This document shows positions 39,515 through 47,828 of a stretch of DNA of 64,000 nucleotides, in pieces. Location: assembly GCF_020532675.1 (NCBI RefSeq), contig NZ_JAJAVE010000001.1:1736001-1800000 (forward strand). Direction: 5' to 3'. This DNA is from Methylobacillus gramineus (lineage in GTDB: Bacteria > Pseudomonadota > Gammaproteobacteria > Burkholderiales > Methylophilaceae). Numbering within the stretch: the first letter of the stretch is position 1; every line of letters starts with the position of its first letter. Under the pieces are notes generated by a model, which saw nothing but the letters and a program-made list of their open reading frames with translations, did not search any database and was not told the origin of the DNA. The translations under genes were made by a program, and so were the position numbers.

Positions 39515-39967
39515 ATGCGCACCACCAAATTATTGACTGCTATGTCCATACTCCTCGTGCTTACGGGATGCATGAGCTCCAACTCTGGGGATGTGTATAG
39601 CCGCGATGAAGCACGCAAAACGCAGACTGTGCGCCTGGGTGTGGTGGAAAGTGTACGTAACGTCAAGCTGGAAGGGACCAAAACCCCGATCGGTGGTGGT
39701 GCAGGTGCGGTCGTAGGCGGTATTGCCGGTAGCACATTGGGTGGTGGCAGAGGCCAAGCCATTACCACCGTGCTTGGCGCACTGGTTGGCGGCTTGGCGG
39801 GTGCAGCAGCAGAAGAAGGCATTACCCGCAAGGATGGACTGGAAATCACCGTCAAACTGGAAAATGGCACCCTGCTCGCAGTGGTGCAAGAAGCCGATGT
39901 GCAGTTTTCCCCTGGCGACAAGGTACGCTTGCTGGATAGCGGTGGCGTGACACGCGTCAGCCATTAA
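39515..39967 (+). CDS. Glycine-zipper outer-membrane lipoprotein (SlyB/Pcp type)
   Basis: A 150-aa lipoprotein with lipobox LVLTGC (Cys at about 19). The middle holds a glycine-zipper 2TM motif (GGGAGAVVGGIAGSTLGGG and ALVGGLAGAAAEEG), and the end is a small beta domain. A strong AAGGAG ribosome site precedes the ATG. SlyB-like proteins stabilise the outer membrane; a precise role here is not shown. Confidence 0.9.
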   Translation: MRTTKLLTAMSILLVLTGCMSSNSGDVYSRDEARKTQTVRLGVVESVRNVKLEGTKTPIGGGAGAVVGGIAGSTLGGGRGQAITTVLGALVGGLAGAAAEEGITRKDGLEITVKLENGTLLAVVQEADVQFSPGDKVRLLDSGGVTRVSH

Positions 39968-40012
39968 TCATTGCTCGGCAAAACCGGGCACATTCACAAA
40001 AGCTTAAAACTC

Positions 40013-40030
40013 GTTTAACCAATTTGTCAC
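40013..40030 (+). promoter_or_regulatory. Weak candidate Pho box upstream of olsB
   Basis: GTTTAACCAATTTGTCAC agrees with the Pho-box pattern at 12 of 18 positions by eye, mainly in the second half (TTGTCAC). It lies 50 bases before the olsB start. It would tie ornithine-lipid synthesis to phosphate starvation, a known response in other bacteria, but the first half-site is poor. Confidence 0.3.
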
Positions 40031-40046
40031 CTGGCGCTTTTAAAGT

Positions 40047-40071
40047 CCTGACTGTCTAAACAGCAGTCAGG
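40047..40071 (+). promoter_or_regulatory. Hairpin overlapping the olsB ribosome-binding site
   Basis: CCTGACTG and CAGTCAGG form a perfect 8-base-pair stem with a 9-base loop. The 3' arm contains part of the AGGAA ribosome site (40069-40073) that serves the ATG at 40080, so the hairpin could limit olsB translation. It has no T tract, so it is not a terminator. Confidence 0.5.
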
Positions 40072-40079
40072 AAAGCACC

Positions 40080-40829
40080 ATGCTTGATCGGCAGTCCGCT
40101 ACCGGCGCCCGGCCCGGTTCCAGCCAGCTATATGTCAGCCTTGCCCGCAACGCTTCTGAAATCGCAGAAGCCCAACGCCTCCGCTACAAAGTCTTTGCCG
40201 AAGAAATGGGAGCCAATATCCCCAGCACAGATGGTCTGGACAAGGATGGCTTTGATGCATTCTGCGATCATCTATTAGTCCGTGATCACAATACCGGTGA
40301 AGTCGTCGGTACTTACCGAATTCTCAGCCCTGCTATGGCCAATGAAGCTGGAGGCTATTACTCCGCAGGCGAGTTTGACCTTTCGCGCCTGCGCCACCTG
40401 TCATCCAGCATGGTAGAAGTGGGACGTGCCTGCGTACACAAGAACTACAGAATGGGTGGCACCATCACCATGTTATGGGCAGGACTTGCCAATTACATGA
40501 AGGTACACCGCTACGAATACATGATTGGGTGCGGCAGTATCGGCATGGCAGATGGCGGCCACATGGCAGCCAGCCTCTATCACCAGTTACAGCAAGAACA
40601 CCTGTCTCCAGCGGAATATCGTGTGTTTCCCAATTGCCCATTACCCTTGGAAGCGTTGAGGAATGACATTGAAGTCAATTGCCCGCCATTGATCAAAGGC
40701 TATTTACGCCTGGGTGCATACATTTGCGGCGCACCGGCCTGGGATCCTGATTTCAACACGGCAGACATGCTGGTCATGCTACCATTGTCGAGAATCAACA
40801 AACGCTATGCAGCTCACTTTTTCAAATAG
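40080..40829 (+). CDS. olsB: Ornithine N-acyltransferase OlsB-like (hemolysin-like acyltransferase)
   Basis: A 249-aa GNAT-fold acyltransferase that would load a 3-hydroxy fatty acid onto ornithine to give lyso-ornithine lipid at the membrane. RYKVFAEEMG, DHLLVRD, VGTYRILSP and VEVGRACVHKNYR are the conserved OlsB/hemolysin-like segments. A PlsC-type acyltransferase gene overlaps its end by 23 bases, giving the classical olsB-olsA pair. A related long-chain N-acyl amino acid synthase is a less likely alternative. Confidence 0.83.
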   Translation: MLDRQSATGARPGSSQLYVSLARNASEIAEAQRLRYKVFAEEMGANIPSTDGLDKDGFDAFCDHLLVRDHNTGEVVGTYRILSPAMANEAGGYYSAGEFDLSRLRHLSSSMVEVGRACVHKNYRMGGTITMLWAGLANYMKVHRYEYMIGCGSIGMADGGHMAASLYHQLQQEHLSPAEYRVFPNCPLPLEALRNDIEVNCPPLIKGYLRLGAYICGAPAWDPDFNTADMLVMLPLSRINKRYAAHFFK

Positions 40830-41607
40830 GCTGCCCGCACACACCCGCTTGCACAATAAAAAGACGCCTCTCCCTACTCAACTCTATCGCCTGACGCGTC
40901 TTTTTCTCCACACGGTTTACGGAGTCACAATCGCCGCCACGATATTGCCCCGCGTCACGCATTTAAGGCGTGACCGCATCATTAGTCGCTGGAGCGGGCA
41001 ATTCATGGGTATCCTGAATATTCGCGTAGTGGCAACAGGCCATGTACCCAATGAACAAGTACGTGGCGCCATGTTTGTGGCCAACCATATCTCGTGGCTG
41101 GATATACATGCCCTCAATAGCATGCGTACCGTGCGCTTTATTGCCAAGTCCGATATTCGCTCCTGGCCTGTCCTTGGATGGCTAATGGCGCAGGCAAACA
41201 CCTTGTTTATTGAGCGGGATAAAAAACAGGATGCCAGCCGCATTGTGGCCACCGCCACTCAAAGCCTGCAAGCTGGCGATTGCCTATGCTACTTTCCTGA
41301 AGGCACAACTACAGACGGAAATGAGTTGCGCCCATTCAAGGGTAGCCTGATGCAAGCCGCGATTGATGCCCACACCGACATTCGCCCATTTTCTATCCGC
41401 TATCCCAATCCGGATGGCAGTACGAATATCGCCATGGCATACCACAACGACACCACCATGTGGCAATCACTGTTGATGATATTGGGACAACGACACCCAG
41501 TGGTGGAACTGAATTTTGCCGCTCCAATTGCAAGTGCAGGGCATGAAAGAAGAGGATTGTGCTTAATGGCCAGACAATCGATTGCTGCCAAGCTAGACCT
41601 GCATTAA
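40807..41607 (+). CDS. olsA: Lyso-ornithine lipid O-acyltransferase (PlsC family)
   Basis: A 266-aa 1-acyl-glycerol-3-phosphate acyltransferase-fold protein. The NHISWLD motif gives the His94-x4-Asp99 catalytic pair, and FPEGTTTDG is the acceptor-binding motif. The N-terminus has a membrane-associated hydrophobic stretch. Overlap with olsB argues that it acylates lyso-ornithine lipid rather than lysophosphatidate, the common alternative. The ATG at 40807 lies inside olsB. Confidence 0.82.
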   Translation: MQLTFSNRLPAHTRLHNKKTPLPTQLYRLTRLFLHTVYGVTIAATILPRVTHLRRDRIISRWSGQFMGILNIRVVATGHVPNEQVRGAMFVANHISWLDIHALNSMRTVRFIAKSDIRSWPVLGWLMAQANTLFIERDKKQDASRIVATATQSLQAGDCLCYFPEGTTTDGNELRPFKGSLMQAAIDAHTDIRPFSIRYPNPDGSTNIAMAYHNDTTMWQSLLMILGQRHPVVELNFAAPIASAGHERRGLCLMARQSIAAKLDLH

Positions 41608-41659
41608 TCACAACAACCTTAATAATTTCGGGGCGAGATGCCCAGAAGACGTTCTACAA

Positions 41660-42490
41660 CTAGGCCTTGATACGGCGCGGCGCATCGGCAGGATGACACT
41701 CCACCTGAAAGGTCTGCCGGTCTTCCAGGCGCAATGCAGTCAACCGCCCACCCCAAAGGCAACCGGTGTCCAGCGCATACAAATTATCGCGCTGCTGCAA
41801 TCCCAATGCAGACCAATGTCCAAAGATAATGGTCGCATCTACAGAATGCCGGGCAGGCACATCGAACCACGGCAGATTGCCAGCGGGAATATCCGCCAAC
41901 TCACCCTTGAAATGGAAATCCATCTCACCGTCCACGCTGCAAACACGTAAGCGCGTCATGGCATTAGTAATCATGCGCAAGCGATCCATCCCTTGTAAAT
42001 CATCACGCCACTGCAGCGGATAATTACCATACATCTGTGCCAGAAAATCCTGATACAGGTCTCCGCGCAATGCATCTTCCACCTCACGCCCCAACGCCAG
42101 CGCCTCTTCGGCTTGCCATTGCGGCAACAAGCCAGCATGCACCATCAGCAGATCGCCATCTCCATGAATAATGGGACGGAACCTCAACCAGTCAAGCAAT
42201 TCCTGCCGGTCTGGCGCATCAAAAATGGGTTGTAAAGTATCACTGCGATGCGCGCGGACATAGCCTTCAGCCACAACGAGCGCATGCAAATCATGATTGC
42301 CCAGCACCATAATCACACTGGACTCATGCGCCTTGGCCCAACGAAGCGTTTCCAGAGAACCCGAACCACGATTGATCAGATCACCCACCAGCCAGAGCTT
42401 GTCTGTGGTGGGATCAAACTGGATAGCATCCAGCAAGGAGAGAAAAGAATGGTAGCAGCCCTGGATGTCACCTATTGCATATGTAGACAT
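41660..42490 (-). CDS. apaH: Symmetrical bis(5'-nucleosyl)-tetraphosphatase
   Basis: ApaH (276 aa) splits Ap4A into two ADP. Metallophosphatase motifs are GDIQGCYHSF, GDLINRGSGSLE and GNHDLHAL, with further His residues in MVHAG and FGHWSALG. Length is normal. The small acidic-tail membrane protein gene lies upstream on the same strand, 46 bases away. Confidence 0.95.
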   Translation of the reverse strand: MSTYAIGDIQGCYHSFLSLLDAIQFDPTTDKLWLVGDLINRGSGSLETLRWAKAHESSVIMVLGNHDLHALVVAEGYVRAHRSDTLQPIFDAPDRQELLDWLRFRPIIHGDGDLLMVHAGLLPQWQAEEALALGREVEDALRGDLYQDFLAQMYGNYPLQWRDDLQGMDRLRMITNAMTRLRVCSVDGEMDFHFKGELADIPAGNLPWFDVPARHSVDATIIFGHWSALGLQQRDNLYALDTGCLWGGRLTALRLEDRQTFQVECHPADAPRRIKA

Positions 42491-42536
42491 AAGGACCGCT
42501 ATTTCAACAGGAAATTGAGACGAATAAAGCTAAGCC

Positions 42537-42815
42537 TTATTCGCTCTTTTCGCCTTCAGCGGCGGCAGGCTCTTCAGCTACTGGTGCCTCCGCATCAGCC
42601 GCATCTTCATCAGCCTCCCCATCTTCAGCAGGCTTGGCAGCCTCAGCCGCAGTGGGCTGCTTTACTTCCGGATCATCAATATGGCTGGCCTGGATACCGA
42701 AAAACAAGCGGGCAACCAGAAAAAGTACCAATACAGGGGCAAACAATCCACCTAGCACTGCCAGGATAAATTCTTTTTTAGTTGTTTTAGGAAAATCGTA
42801 CTCTTGCGCGCTCAT
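42537..42815 (-). CDS. Small membrane protein with acidic Ala/Glu-rich tail
   Basis: A 92-aa protein: short N-terminus (MSAQEYDFPKTTKKEF), one strong membrane helix (about 19-39) and an extended tail rich in Ala, Glu, Asp and Pro that is probably disordered. No heme or catalytic motif is seen. ATG 42815 is preferred over ATG 42824, which lies directly on its AAGGA ribosome site. It resembles small anchored proteins of unknown role found in betaproteobacteria. Confidence 0.7.
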   Translation of the reverse strand: MSAQEYDFPKTTKKEFILAVLGGLFAPVLVLFLVARLFFGIQASHIDDPEVKQPTAAEAAKPAEDGEADEDAADAEAPVAEEPAAAEGEKSE

Positions 42816-42940
42816 GCCAACCATATCCTTGATACATGGGAAAATGAGCCTAATTATACTGAATAACCCGCAACAGGGAAAAGGTTACTAGCAAGGACAA
42901 CTGCCCCGCCATTTGATATAATTCGCGCCTGCCTCAAAAT

Positions 42941-43017
42941 GCGCCCGTAGCTCAGTTGGATAGAGTGTTGGTTTCCGAAGCCAAAGGTCACAGGTTCGAC
43001 TCCTGTCGGGCGCACCA
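42941..43017 (+). tRNA. tRNA-Arg(CCG)
   Basis: A full 77-base cloverleaf including the encoded CCA. Acceptor stem GCGCCCG pairs with CGGGCGC, the D arm has AGTTGGATA, the anticodon stem TTGGT/GCCAA holds loop TTCCGAA with anticodon CCG, and the T arm is CACAGGTTCGACTCCTGT. It reads CGG arginine codons. Accessory genes begin right after it, which is a common position for integrated elements, but I see no repeat of its 3' end. Confidence 0.97.
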
Positions 43018-43067
43018 ATCAATCATTAATACTTTGATTTTCAAATCAGCCAAGTCTCCCAACAAGT

Positions 43068-43334
43068 TTAAAAGTACGTGTGGTACTTTCCAGTAGCATC
43101 CACAGAATGACGCTTAATCTGGGGCACAAGCATTGAAGATGGCATTTCATCAGCGTGGGAGACCACCAGGTCTGATGTTTCACTCAGATCAATGAAAGTC
43201 AGTATGCCAGTAGAAAATTCCGTTAGCGGCTGTAGCGCTAACGGATCGTCACCAGCCATGGTCGAAGAAAAACTTAATGCAGTGTCTGGGATGACTTGAT
43301 CACGACAACTTGTCCTGACTGTATATCCCCAACC
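43068..43334 (-). pseudogene. C-terminal remnant of an unidentified gene
   Basis: An open stretch of 88 codons on the minus strand, downstream of the ABC permease genes and in the same direction. The composition looks protein-like (for example DPLALQPLTEFSTGILTFID) but it begins just after a stop codon with no start until an internal ATG at 43259, which would leave only 63 codons. It may be the tail of a former third gene of the ABC operon. I do not recognise the family. Nothing else is seen between the tRNA and the permease gene. Confidence 0.35.
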
Positions 43335-43351
43335 TCATAAACCCGCTTTCA

Positions 43352-44707
43352 TTAGCTATCAAGACGCACCGTCTTCAACCGCCATACTCCAATCAAGAAC
43401 ACCATCCAGCTCAGAATTAGCATGAAAAATGTATGTTCTGGTGGTGCGATGTTATGTGCACTTGGTTGAAAAACCGGTTGCTTGGCGAAATCTGCTGCCC
43501 CAAAAGGCCGATCCTCAAATAGGTATGCATAATAAAATTCCCGGATCTGGCGGTGGAATGCTTCAATCTGATCCTGGTAAGAAAGTTGCGCAAGCAGATC
43601 AGTATCGGCTACACGATGTAATATCGCTTGAGCCCCAACCCCTGGTAACAACCACCCCAAGCGGTTCGTCCATGCTTGCCTTTCTAACAAACCAGCCCTA
43701 TACGCGTTAGCTAGAGGCGCTACACTTTCATCACCAAGCTGATGGAAAGCAAAATACCATTTCCAATGGAAGTCTTGAGGCAGCGGGGCCGTGCCACTCC
43801 ACTCTGGATGATGAACGAAAAAGCGTTGCATTGTTTCTTCGCGGGGTACTTCCCATGCGCCATGCACAGCCTGCCTTTGCGCTAGCATCAGGTCTACACC
43901 TTGATGCACTGGCACAGCACGAAGCAAGGCAACATTGGCTAGGGACGGTAATACTAAAGTGAGTAACACCCATACGCTCATCAATGCTGTGGCGTTTGTC
44001 ACTGATCGCCACCCCTGGGTTGTGATCAATAAAGTCAATCCAAACCAAAACGCCACGTAGCTAGATATGACAGCCATAATGATCGAGAGGGAGCTAAGGT
44101 TAGTGCTAGTGATGGTCGCTCCCAGCAAAACAGGAATGACTAGGCACATCAACACCAGCACAAAACGCAAGCTGGTGCGTCTTAACCAGACAAGACGCCC
44201 TTCCGGTAAAGACACTAATAGGCGCAATCTGCCAGATTGTTGCTCACCTGAGATCATGTCATGCATGAGCGCAATGATGAAAAGAGGAGTCAAGTAGATC
44301 AACACAAAAGCAAAATCGAAACGACCAGGCAATGCTAACTCAGGATTAAATATTTCCCCTTCATACAGCTGAGCTTGCAAGCCCAGGGCACGTACGCGAA
44401 GAACATAAGGCGCGGAATCCCGTATGCCGATTGAAAGAAATGCAGCATCCGAAGGAGTATCCCATGTGCTATAAAACGTATAGTAGGCAGGATATCCAGC
44501 GTTTGCAGCATTCGAATATGTCTTAGCCACCGCCGCAAGATCCTGCTCTTGCAAAGGAGCTAGCCTGGCAATGGTGTCATGCTGATGCTTTATCTCCTTG
44601 AGCCCTGACCACACTGCCAGCCCACTTAACAGGAAAAGCAAAATCAGCGCGATGATGGATAAATGAGAGCGTTGTAATAGCCTTAATTCATGAGACAGCC
44701 AACTCAT
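43352..44707 (-). CDS. ABC-2 type permease, DUF3526 family (second permease)
   Basis: A 451-aa inner-membrane protein with an N-terminal helix (about 18-36), a large extracytoplasmic domain, a cluster of helices (about 125-255), another large loop and a last C-terminal helix. This two-loop layout is that of DUF3526 permeases, which work with a Nos/CcmA-like ATPase. ATG 44707 overlaps the stop of the first permease (ATGA). The exported substrate is unknown. Confidence 0.8.
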   Translation of the reverse strand: MSWLSHELRLLQRSHLSIIALILLFLLSGLAVWSGLKEIKHQHDTIARLAPLQEQDLAAVAKTYSNAANAGYPAYYTFYSTWDTPSDAAFLSIGIRDSAPYVLRVRALGLQAQLYEGEIFNPELALPGRFDFAFVLIYLTPLFIIALMHDMISGEQQSGRLRLLVSLPEGRLVWLRRTSLRFVLVLMCLVIPVLLGATITSTNLSSLSIIMAVISSYVAFWFGLTLLITTQGWRSVTNATALMSVWVLLTLVLPSLANVALLRAVPVHQGVDLMLAQRQAVHGAWEVPREETMQRFFVHHPEWSGTAPLPQDFHWKWYFAFHQLGDESVAPLANAYRAGLLERQAWTNRLGWLLPGVGAQAILHRVADTDLLAQLSYQDQIEAFHRQIREFYYAYLFEDRPFGAADFAKQPVFQPSAHNIAPPEHTFFMLILSWMVFLIGVWRLKTVRLDS

Positions 44708-46134
44708 CGTATTGCCCTCCCTAAGCGCCGGCTTTGTAACCAGCTCAAAACTCCAAGCACCATGATCCAAAGCGTTAAAACGCCAATTGATGCCAAAGCA
44801 CCTTTTAGTGTCTCAATTGAGGAGCCAGGGGTAAATTTAAACTCAGGAAAAGCCTGCCAATTCGAGCGTGCGATGCGGTTTTCCTTCTGACGATTGGTAT
44901 CGTCAGCATAAGTTAAGCTCTCAGCTTGCAGCTTGTTCAAGCCTTGCACCAGGTTGTAACGATACTGTTCTCCCTGTTCAAGGAAACGTCGGAAGTTTTG
45001 CAAGTCCGTACCTGAGGCTGTCATTGAAAGTCGCTTAAGCGCAAATAAGGGGCTTAACAAACTGAATCCATCAACAAAGCTATTTTGTTGAGCCTGGAGG
45101 TCAAATGCTCTCGTCGAATAGTGACTGAACAATTCACTCGACTTGCGCTCCCCCTCCATTCCGACAAGCCCCTTGAAGTTGACCGGCAAGTCTTCGATAC
45201 GCGTCACACCATATTGTTTGAGCACTTTGTCGCGGAACTCTGCGAATTTCGGATCATCTGGATTATGCGCATCTCCAAGGGCAAGATATTCACGTTGAAC
45301 GGAGATCTCATTTTCGAAGCGCGTAGGTAAAGCGATAGCCGCGTTAGCCATGTCCGGCACCCATCGGGGCAACAATATAACGACCAACACCCATATGGCC
45401 ATTAAGGCTAAAAGTGAGTCACGTCCACGCTGGCATAGGCTTGAAATAAATATCACGGCTAATGACCACAGAAGAAGCCATAAAGTATATCCACCGATCA
45501 ACAGCAAGGTCATCGCCCAGGCAGACGCTCCAGACACTGATAACAAGCACAATCCTACTACTGCAGGAAGCAGGATCAAGCCTGAAAAGCCTAAAAGCGC
45601 AACCAGCTTGCCTATCACAAGCTGCTGGCTACTCACGCCTTGTGTTAGAAGCACCCGCAATGTGCCTGACTCACGCTCACGCGAAACACCAGCAAAGCCA
45701 ACAAATATCAGTAATAACGGCGCAAGCACCTGCAACACAAACGCTGGCGTTAATTGACCAAAGCGCAACAATAACGACGATTGCCTCACATCACCAAAGT
45801 TTGCGCTGTTCTGGCGGTGAGCCTCTAGAAACAGCGTATTGCCGGTGTAGGCATTAATGCCGGGATCAAATGCTGCAAGCGCATTTAAAGGCCTAAATAG
45901 GAAATGACCATAATGGGCCACCCGATGTGGATGACGGTCAGGCTGTGATTCGAACTCGTGATTGGATTGAGCTTGGTAGCGAGCTCTTTCTTCACCAGCA
46001 TTGCGCTGATGTTCCCAGGCAGTGAGTGACGCAATCAGCATCAATATGGTTAACAAAATCGTGCCCATCACGGCAACACGATTTCTTAATAGCGAGCGCC
46101 ACTCTTCGCGGGCAATGCGTAACACGATGCTCAT
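44704..46134 (-). CDS. ABC-2 type permease, DUF3526 family (first permease)
   Basis: A 476-aa inner-membrane protein with an N-terminal helix (about 20-40), a long periplasmic loop, a block of helices (about 135-260; including SREREGSGTLRVLLTQGVSS, typical of NosY/ABC-2 permeases), a second long loop and a C-terminal helix. It overlaps the ATPase gene by 4 bases and the second permease by 4 bases, so the three genes form one translationally coupled operon. Confidence 0.83.
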   Translation of the reverse strand: MSIVLRIAREEWRSLLRNRVAVMGTILLTILMLIASLTAWEHQRNAGEERARYQAQSNHEFESQPDRHPHRVAHYGHFLFRPLNALAAFDPGINAYTGNTLFLEAHRQNSANFGDVRQSSLLLRFGQLTPAFVLQVLAPLLLIFVGFAGVSRERESGTLRVLLTQGVSSQQLVIGKLVALLGFSGLILLPAVVGLCLLSVSGASAWAMTLLLIGGYTLWLLLWSLAVIFISSLCQRGRDSLLALMAIWVLVVILLPRWVPDMANAAIALPTRFENEISVQREYLALGDAHNPDDPKFAEFRDKVLKQYGVTRIEDLPVNFKGLVGMEGERKSSELFSHYSTRAFDLQAQQNSFVDGFSLLSPLFALKRLSMTASGTDLQNFRRFLEQGEQYRYNLVQGLNKLQAESLTYADDTNRQKENRIARSNWQAFPEFKFTPGSSIETLKGALASIGVLTLWIMVLGVLSWLQSRRLGRAIR

Positions 46135-46886
46135 ATTGCTTGTCCAGCATATCGGCGATGCAGATTCCGGACGTCAAAACGATCCTGGCCTTGAGCGGCA
46201 ACCTCCTCAACTAATCGGCCTGCCTCCAGGAAACCAATACGATCAGCGATATCGGCAGCGCTGAGGAGATCATGTGTCACCATGAGTATGGCAACCCCTT
46301 GCTGCCTGAGGAGGCCCAACAAGCGATTGAATTCGGTTGTGGCTTGGGGATCCAATCCGGAGGTTGGCTCATCAAGCAACAATGCAGGCACTTTGCGCGC
46401 CAATGCCAAAGCAATAGCCACTTTCTGACGCATCCCTTTTGAAAATCCCCCTACCCGCAAATCAAATGCTGAAGAGTCCAGGCCTGCTGCAGCCAGTGCA
46501 TTAGATATAGTACTTGCATCTTCATGCTGCCCTGCAAGGTCTAACAGGTAAGCCACATTTTCACGGGCACTCAAATGTTCATAGAGTGCTACATTCTCAG
46601 GAATGTAGGCAAAATTCTTCCTGGCCTCAGTTGGCCGGGTGAATGGGTCAATACCATTAACACGGACTAAACCTGATTGAGGGGCCAAGAAGCCCAGAAA
46701 AAGGCTTAATGTGGTTGTCTTTCCTGCGCCATTTGCGCCTAACAAGGCATAAATCTCGCCAGGGCGAATGTGCAGATTCAACTCGTGCAGGATGGTTTTG
46801 CTGCCGTACCCTGCCAGAACATCCCTTGCATCAAGTACATATTCGGAGCTGGAGGCTTCGGATGAAATTACTTTATCAATCAACAT
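46131..46886 (-). CDS. ABC transporter ATP-binding protein
   Basis: A 251-aa ATPase. Walker A is GANGAGKT (50-57), the signature is VGGFSKGMRQKVAIALAL, Walker B is ALLLDEPTSGLDP and the switch His is in MVTHDLLSA. It groups with the CcmA/NosF-like ATPases that drive ABC-2 exporters. It is the first gene of the three-gene exporter operon. A 19-base near-palindrome lies 70 bases upstream. Confidence 0.93.
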   Translation of the reverse strand: MLIDKVISSEASSSEYVLDARDVLAGYGSKTILHELNLHIRPGEIYALLGANGAGKTTTLSLFLGFLAPQSGLVRVNGIDPFTRPTEARKNFAYIPENVALYEHLSARENVAYLLDLAGQHEDASTISNALAAAGLDSSAFDLRVGGFSKGMRQKVAIALALARKVPALLLDEPTSGLDPQATTEFNRLLGLLRQQGVAILMVTHDLLSAADIADRIGFLEAGRLVEEVAAQGQDRFDVRNLHRRYAGQAI

Positions 46887-46955
46887 AATTTGGAAGCTTT
46901 ATTATCAAATCTATCTGACGCGATAGGTCGAACTGGAGTTGCCCTACCACCCAAA

Positions 46956-46974
46956 TACGCAACAATGTTGCATA
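46956..46974. promoter_or_regulatory. 19-base near-palindrome upstream of the ABC exporter operon
   Basis: TACGCAACAATGTTGCATA is a 9-1-9 inverted repeat with a single mismatch pair. Its size and symmetry recall operators of the Fur/Zur family, but the bases do not fit a consensus I can name. It would suit control of the exporter by a metal or other repressor; this is inference. Confidence 0.4.
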
Positions 46975-47108
46975 AAATCCCACATGGTATAACACAAACT
47001 CCTGAATTGCACCTTTTATACAATTAGAAGCTGGAAGCCGCTATATACGAGGAAACTCCGAGGGTAATGCTATGTGATGATGCTTGATAAATCGCAGATG
47101 GGGACACA

Positions 47109-47188
47109 TCCCTGCCAGCATCCATCTTTTTTACAACGCGAAAAGTAAACGCGCTGTCATATGCAAAATATGATGGTCATGGCAGGGA
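47109..47188. repeat. Inverted repeat in a gene-poor stretch
   Basis: TCCCTGCCA at 47109 and TGGCAGGGA at 47180 are perfect 9-base arms with partly matching inner flanks (GCATCCATC against GATGGTCA), giving a possible long imperfect hairpin or a REP/MITE-like unit. The stretch 46887-47325 (439 bases) has no gene I can support apart from this repeat and the palindrome at 46956. Confidence 0.4.
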
Positions 47189-47325
47189 GATCAGACAAAG
47201 TACGACGCCAGTCGATGGTTGCCACGCTAGGTTTCCCTGCGGACTGCAAGCTATTCGACGGTGGTACTCACTATGCGTATTCTATTTAAAACATGCCTGG
47301 TTCTAGAGCCAGTCTTATCGAACTG

Positions 47326-47538
47326 TTATGGTCGTAACCAATTCATTTTCAAGTTCGGCACACGTGGCCTGATGTCTTCAATCAAGCCGCAGCTGATAAT
47401 GTCACAACGCAAATACATTTGCCGAATCTTGTTATCCGCCTCAGTGCGGGACTTGCCATACACCTGCAAGTTTTCAACCAGCACGCCGTTTGCGCTGCGT
47501 ATCGTATACAAATATTTCCCAGAATTATGCTCTAACAT
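47326..47538 (-). CDS. Small hypothetical protein
   Basis: A 70-aa cytoplasmic protein: LEHNSGKYLYTIRSANGVLVENLQVYGKSRTEADNKIRQMYLRC is well ordered, with two short strands and a helix predicted by eye and normal codon use. It resembles small conserved proteins of betaproteobacteria of unknown function with a YTIR-x-NG...A-x-x-K-x-RQMY pattern. ATG 47538 has GGGGTGA about 9 bases upstream. Confidence 0.5.
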   Translation of the reverse strand: MLEHNSGKYLYTIRSANGVLVENLQVYGKSRTEADNKIRQMYLRCDIISCGLIEDIRPRVPNLKMNWLRP

Positions 47539-47776
47539 TTTTAATGTCACCCCGAGTATCAGTCTGCGTAAATCACAGTAATATTTTAATTATTTGCACG
47601 ATATCAGAGTTTTTTACACATGTATATATAATGAAGATAGCCTTTTCATATTTAATTCAATGCTTTAAAGGACAATCTGCATAAGTTAACTTCGATTTCA
47701 GCGCTAACCACTGATCTAAAGTATTATGTAGCAGATTTTTTAGAAGTTTCTTGCCCATAAATTGGGTTGTCAATTT

Positions 47777-47828
47777 AGCGGACTCAAAATCCATTGGTGC
47801 CCGGTTCGGGCTCCGGGGAGGCCTGCCA
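47777..47828 (+). pseudogene. Decayed 3' half of a tRNA-Leu-like gene
   Basis: AGCGGACTCAAAATCC equals the conserved anticodon arm of bacterial tRNA-Leu(CAA). After it come ATTGGTG (variable-arm-like), a T-arm-like CCCGGTTCGGGC-TCCGGG and an end GCCTGCCA. No matching 5' half is present, and the arm lengths are wrong for a working tRNA. It may be a leftover attachment site of an integrated element. The long hairpin that follows directly is listed separately. Confidence 0.35.

Noticed and set aside
42941-43017. tRNA-Arg as an attachment site with a repeated 3' end
   Set aside because: I could not find a second copy of its 3' end at the other border of the island, so no att pair can be named.
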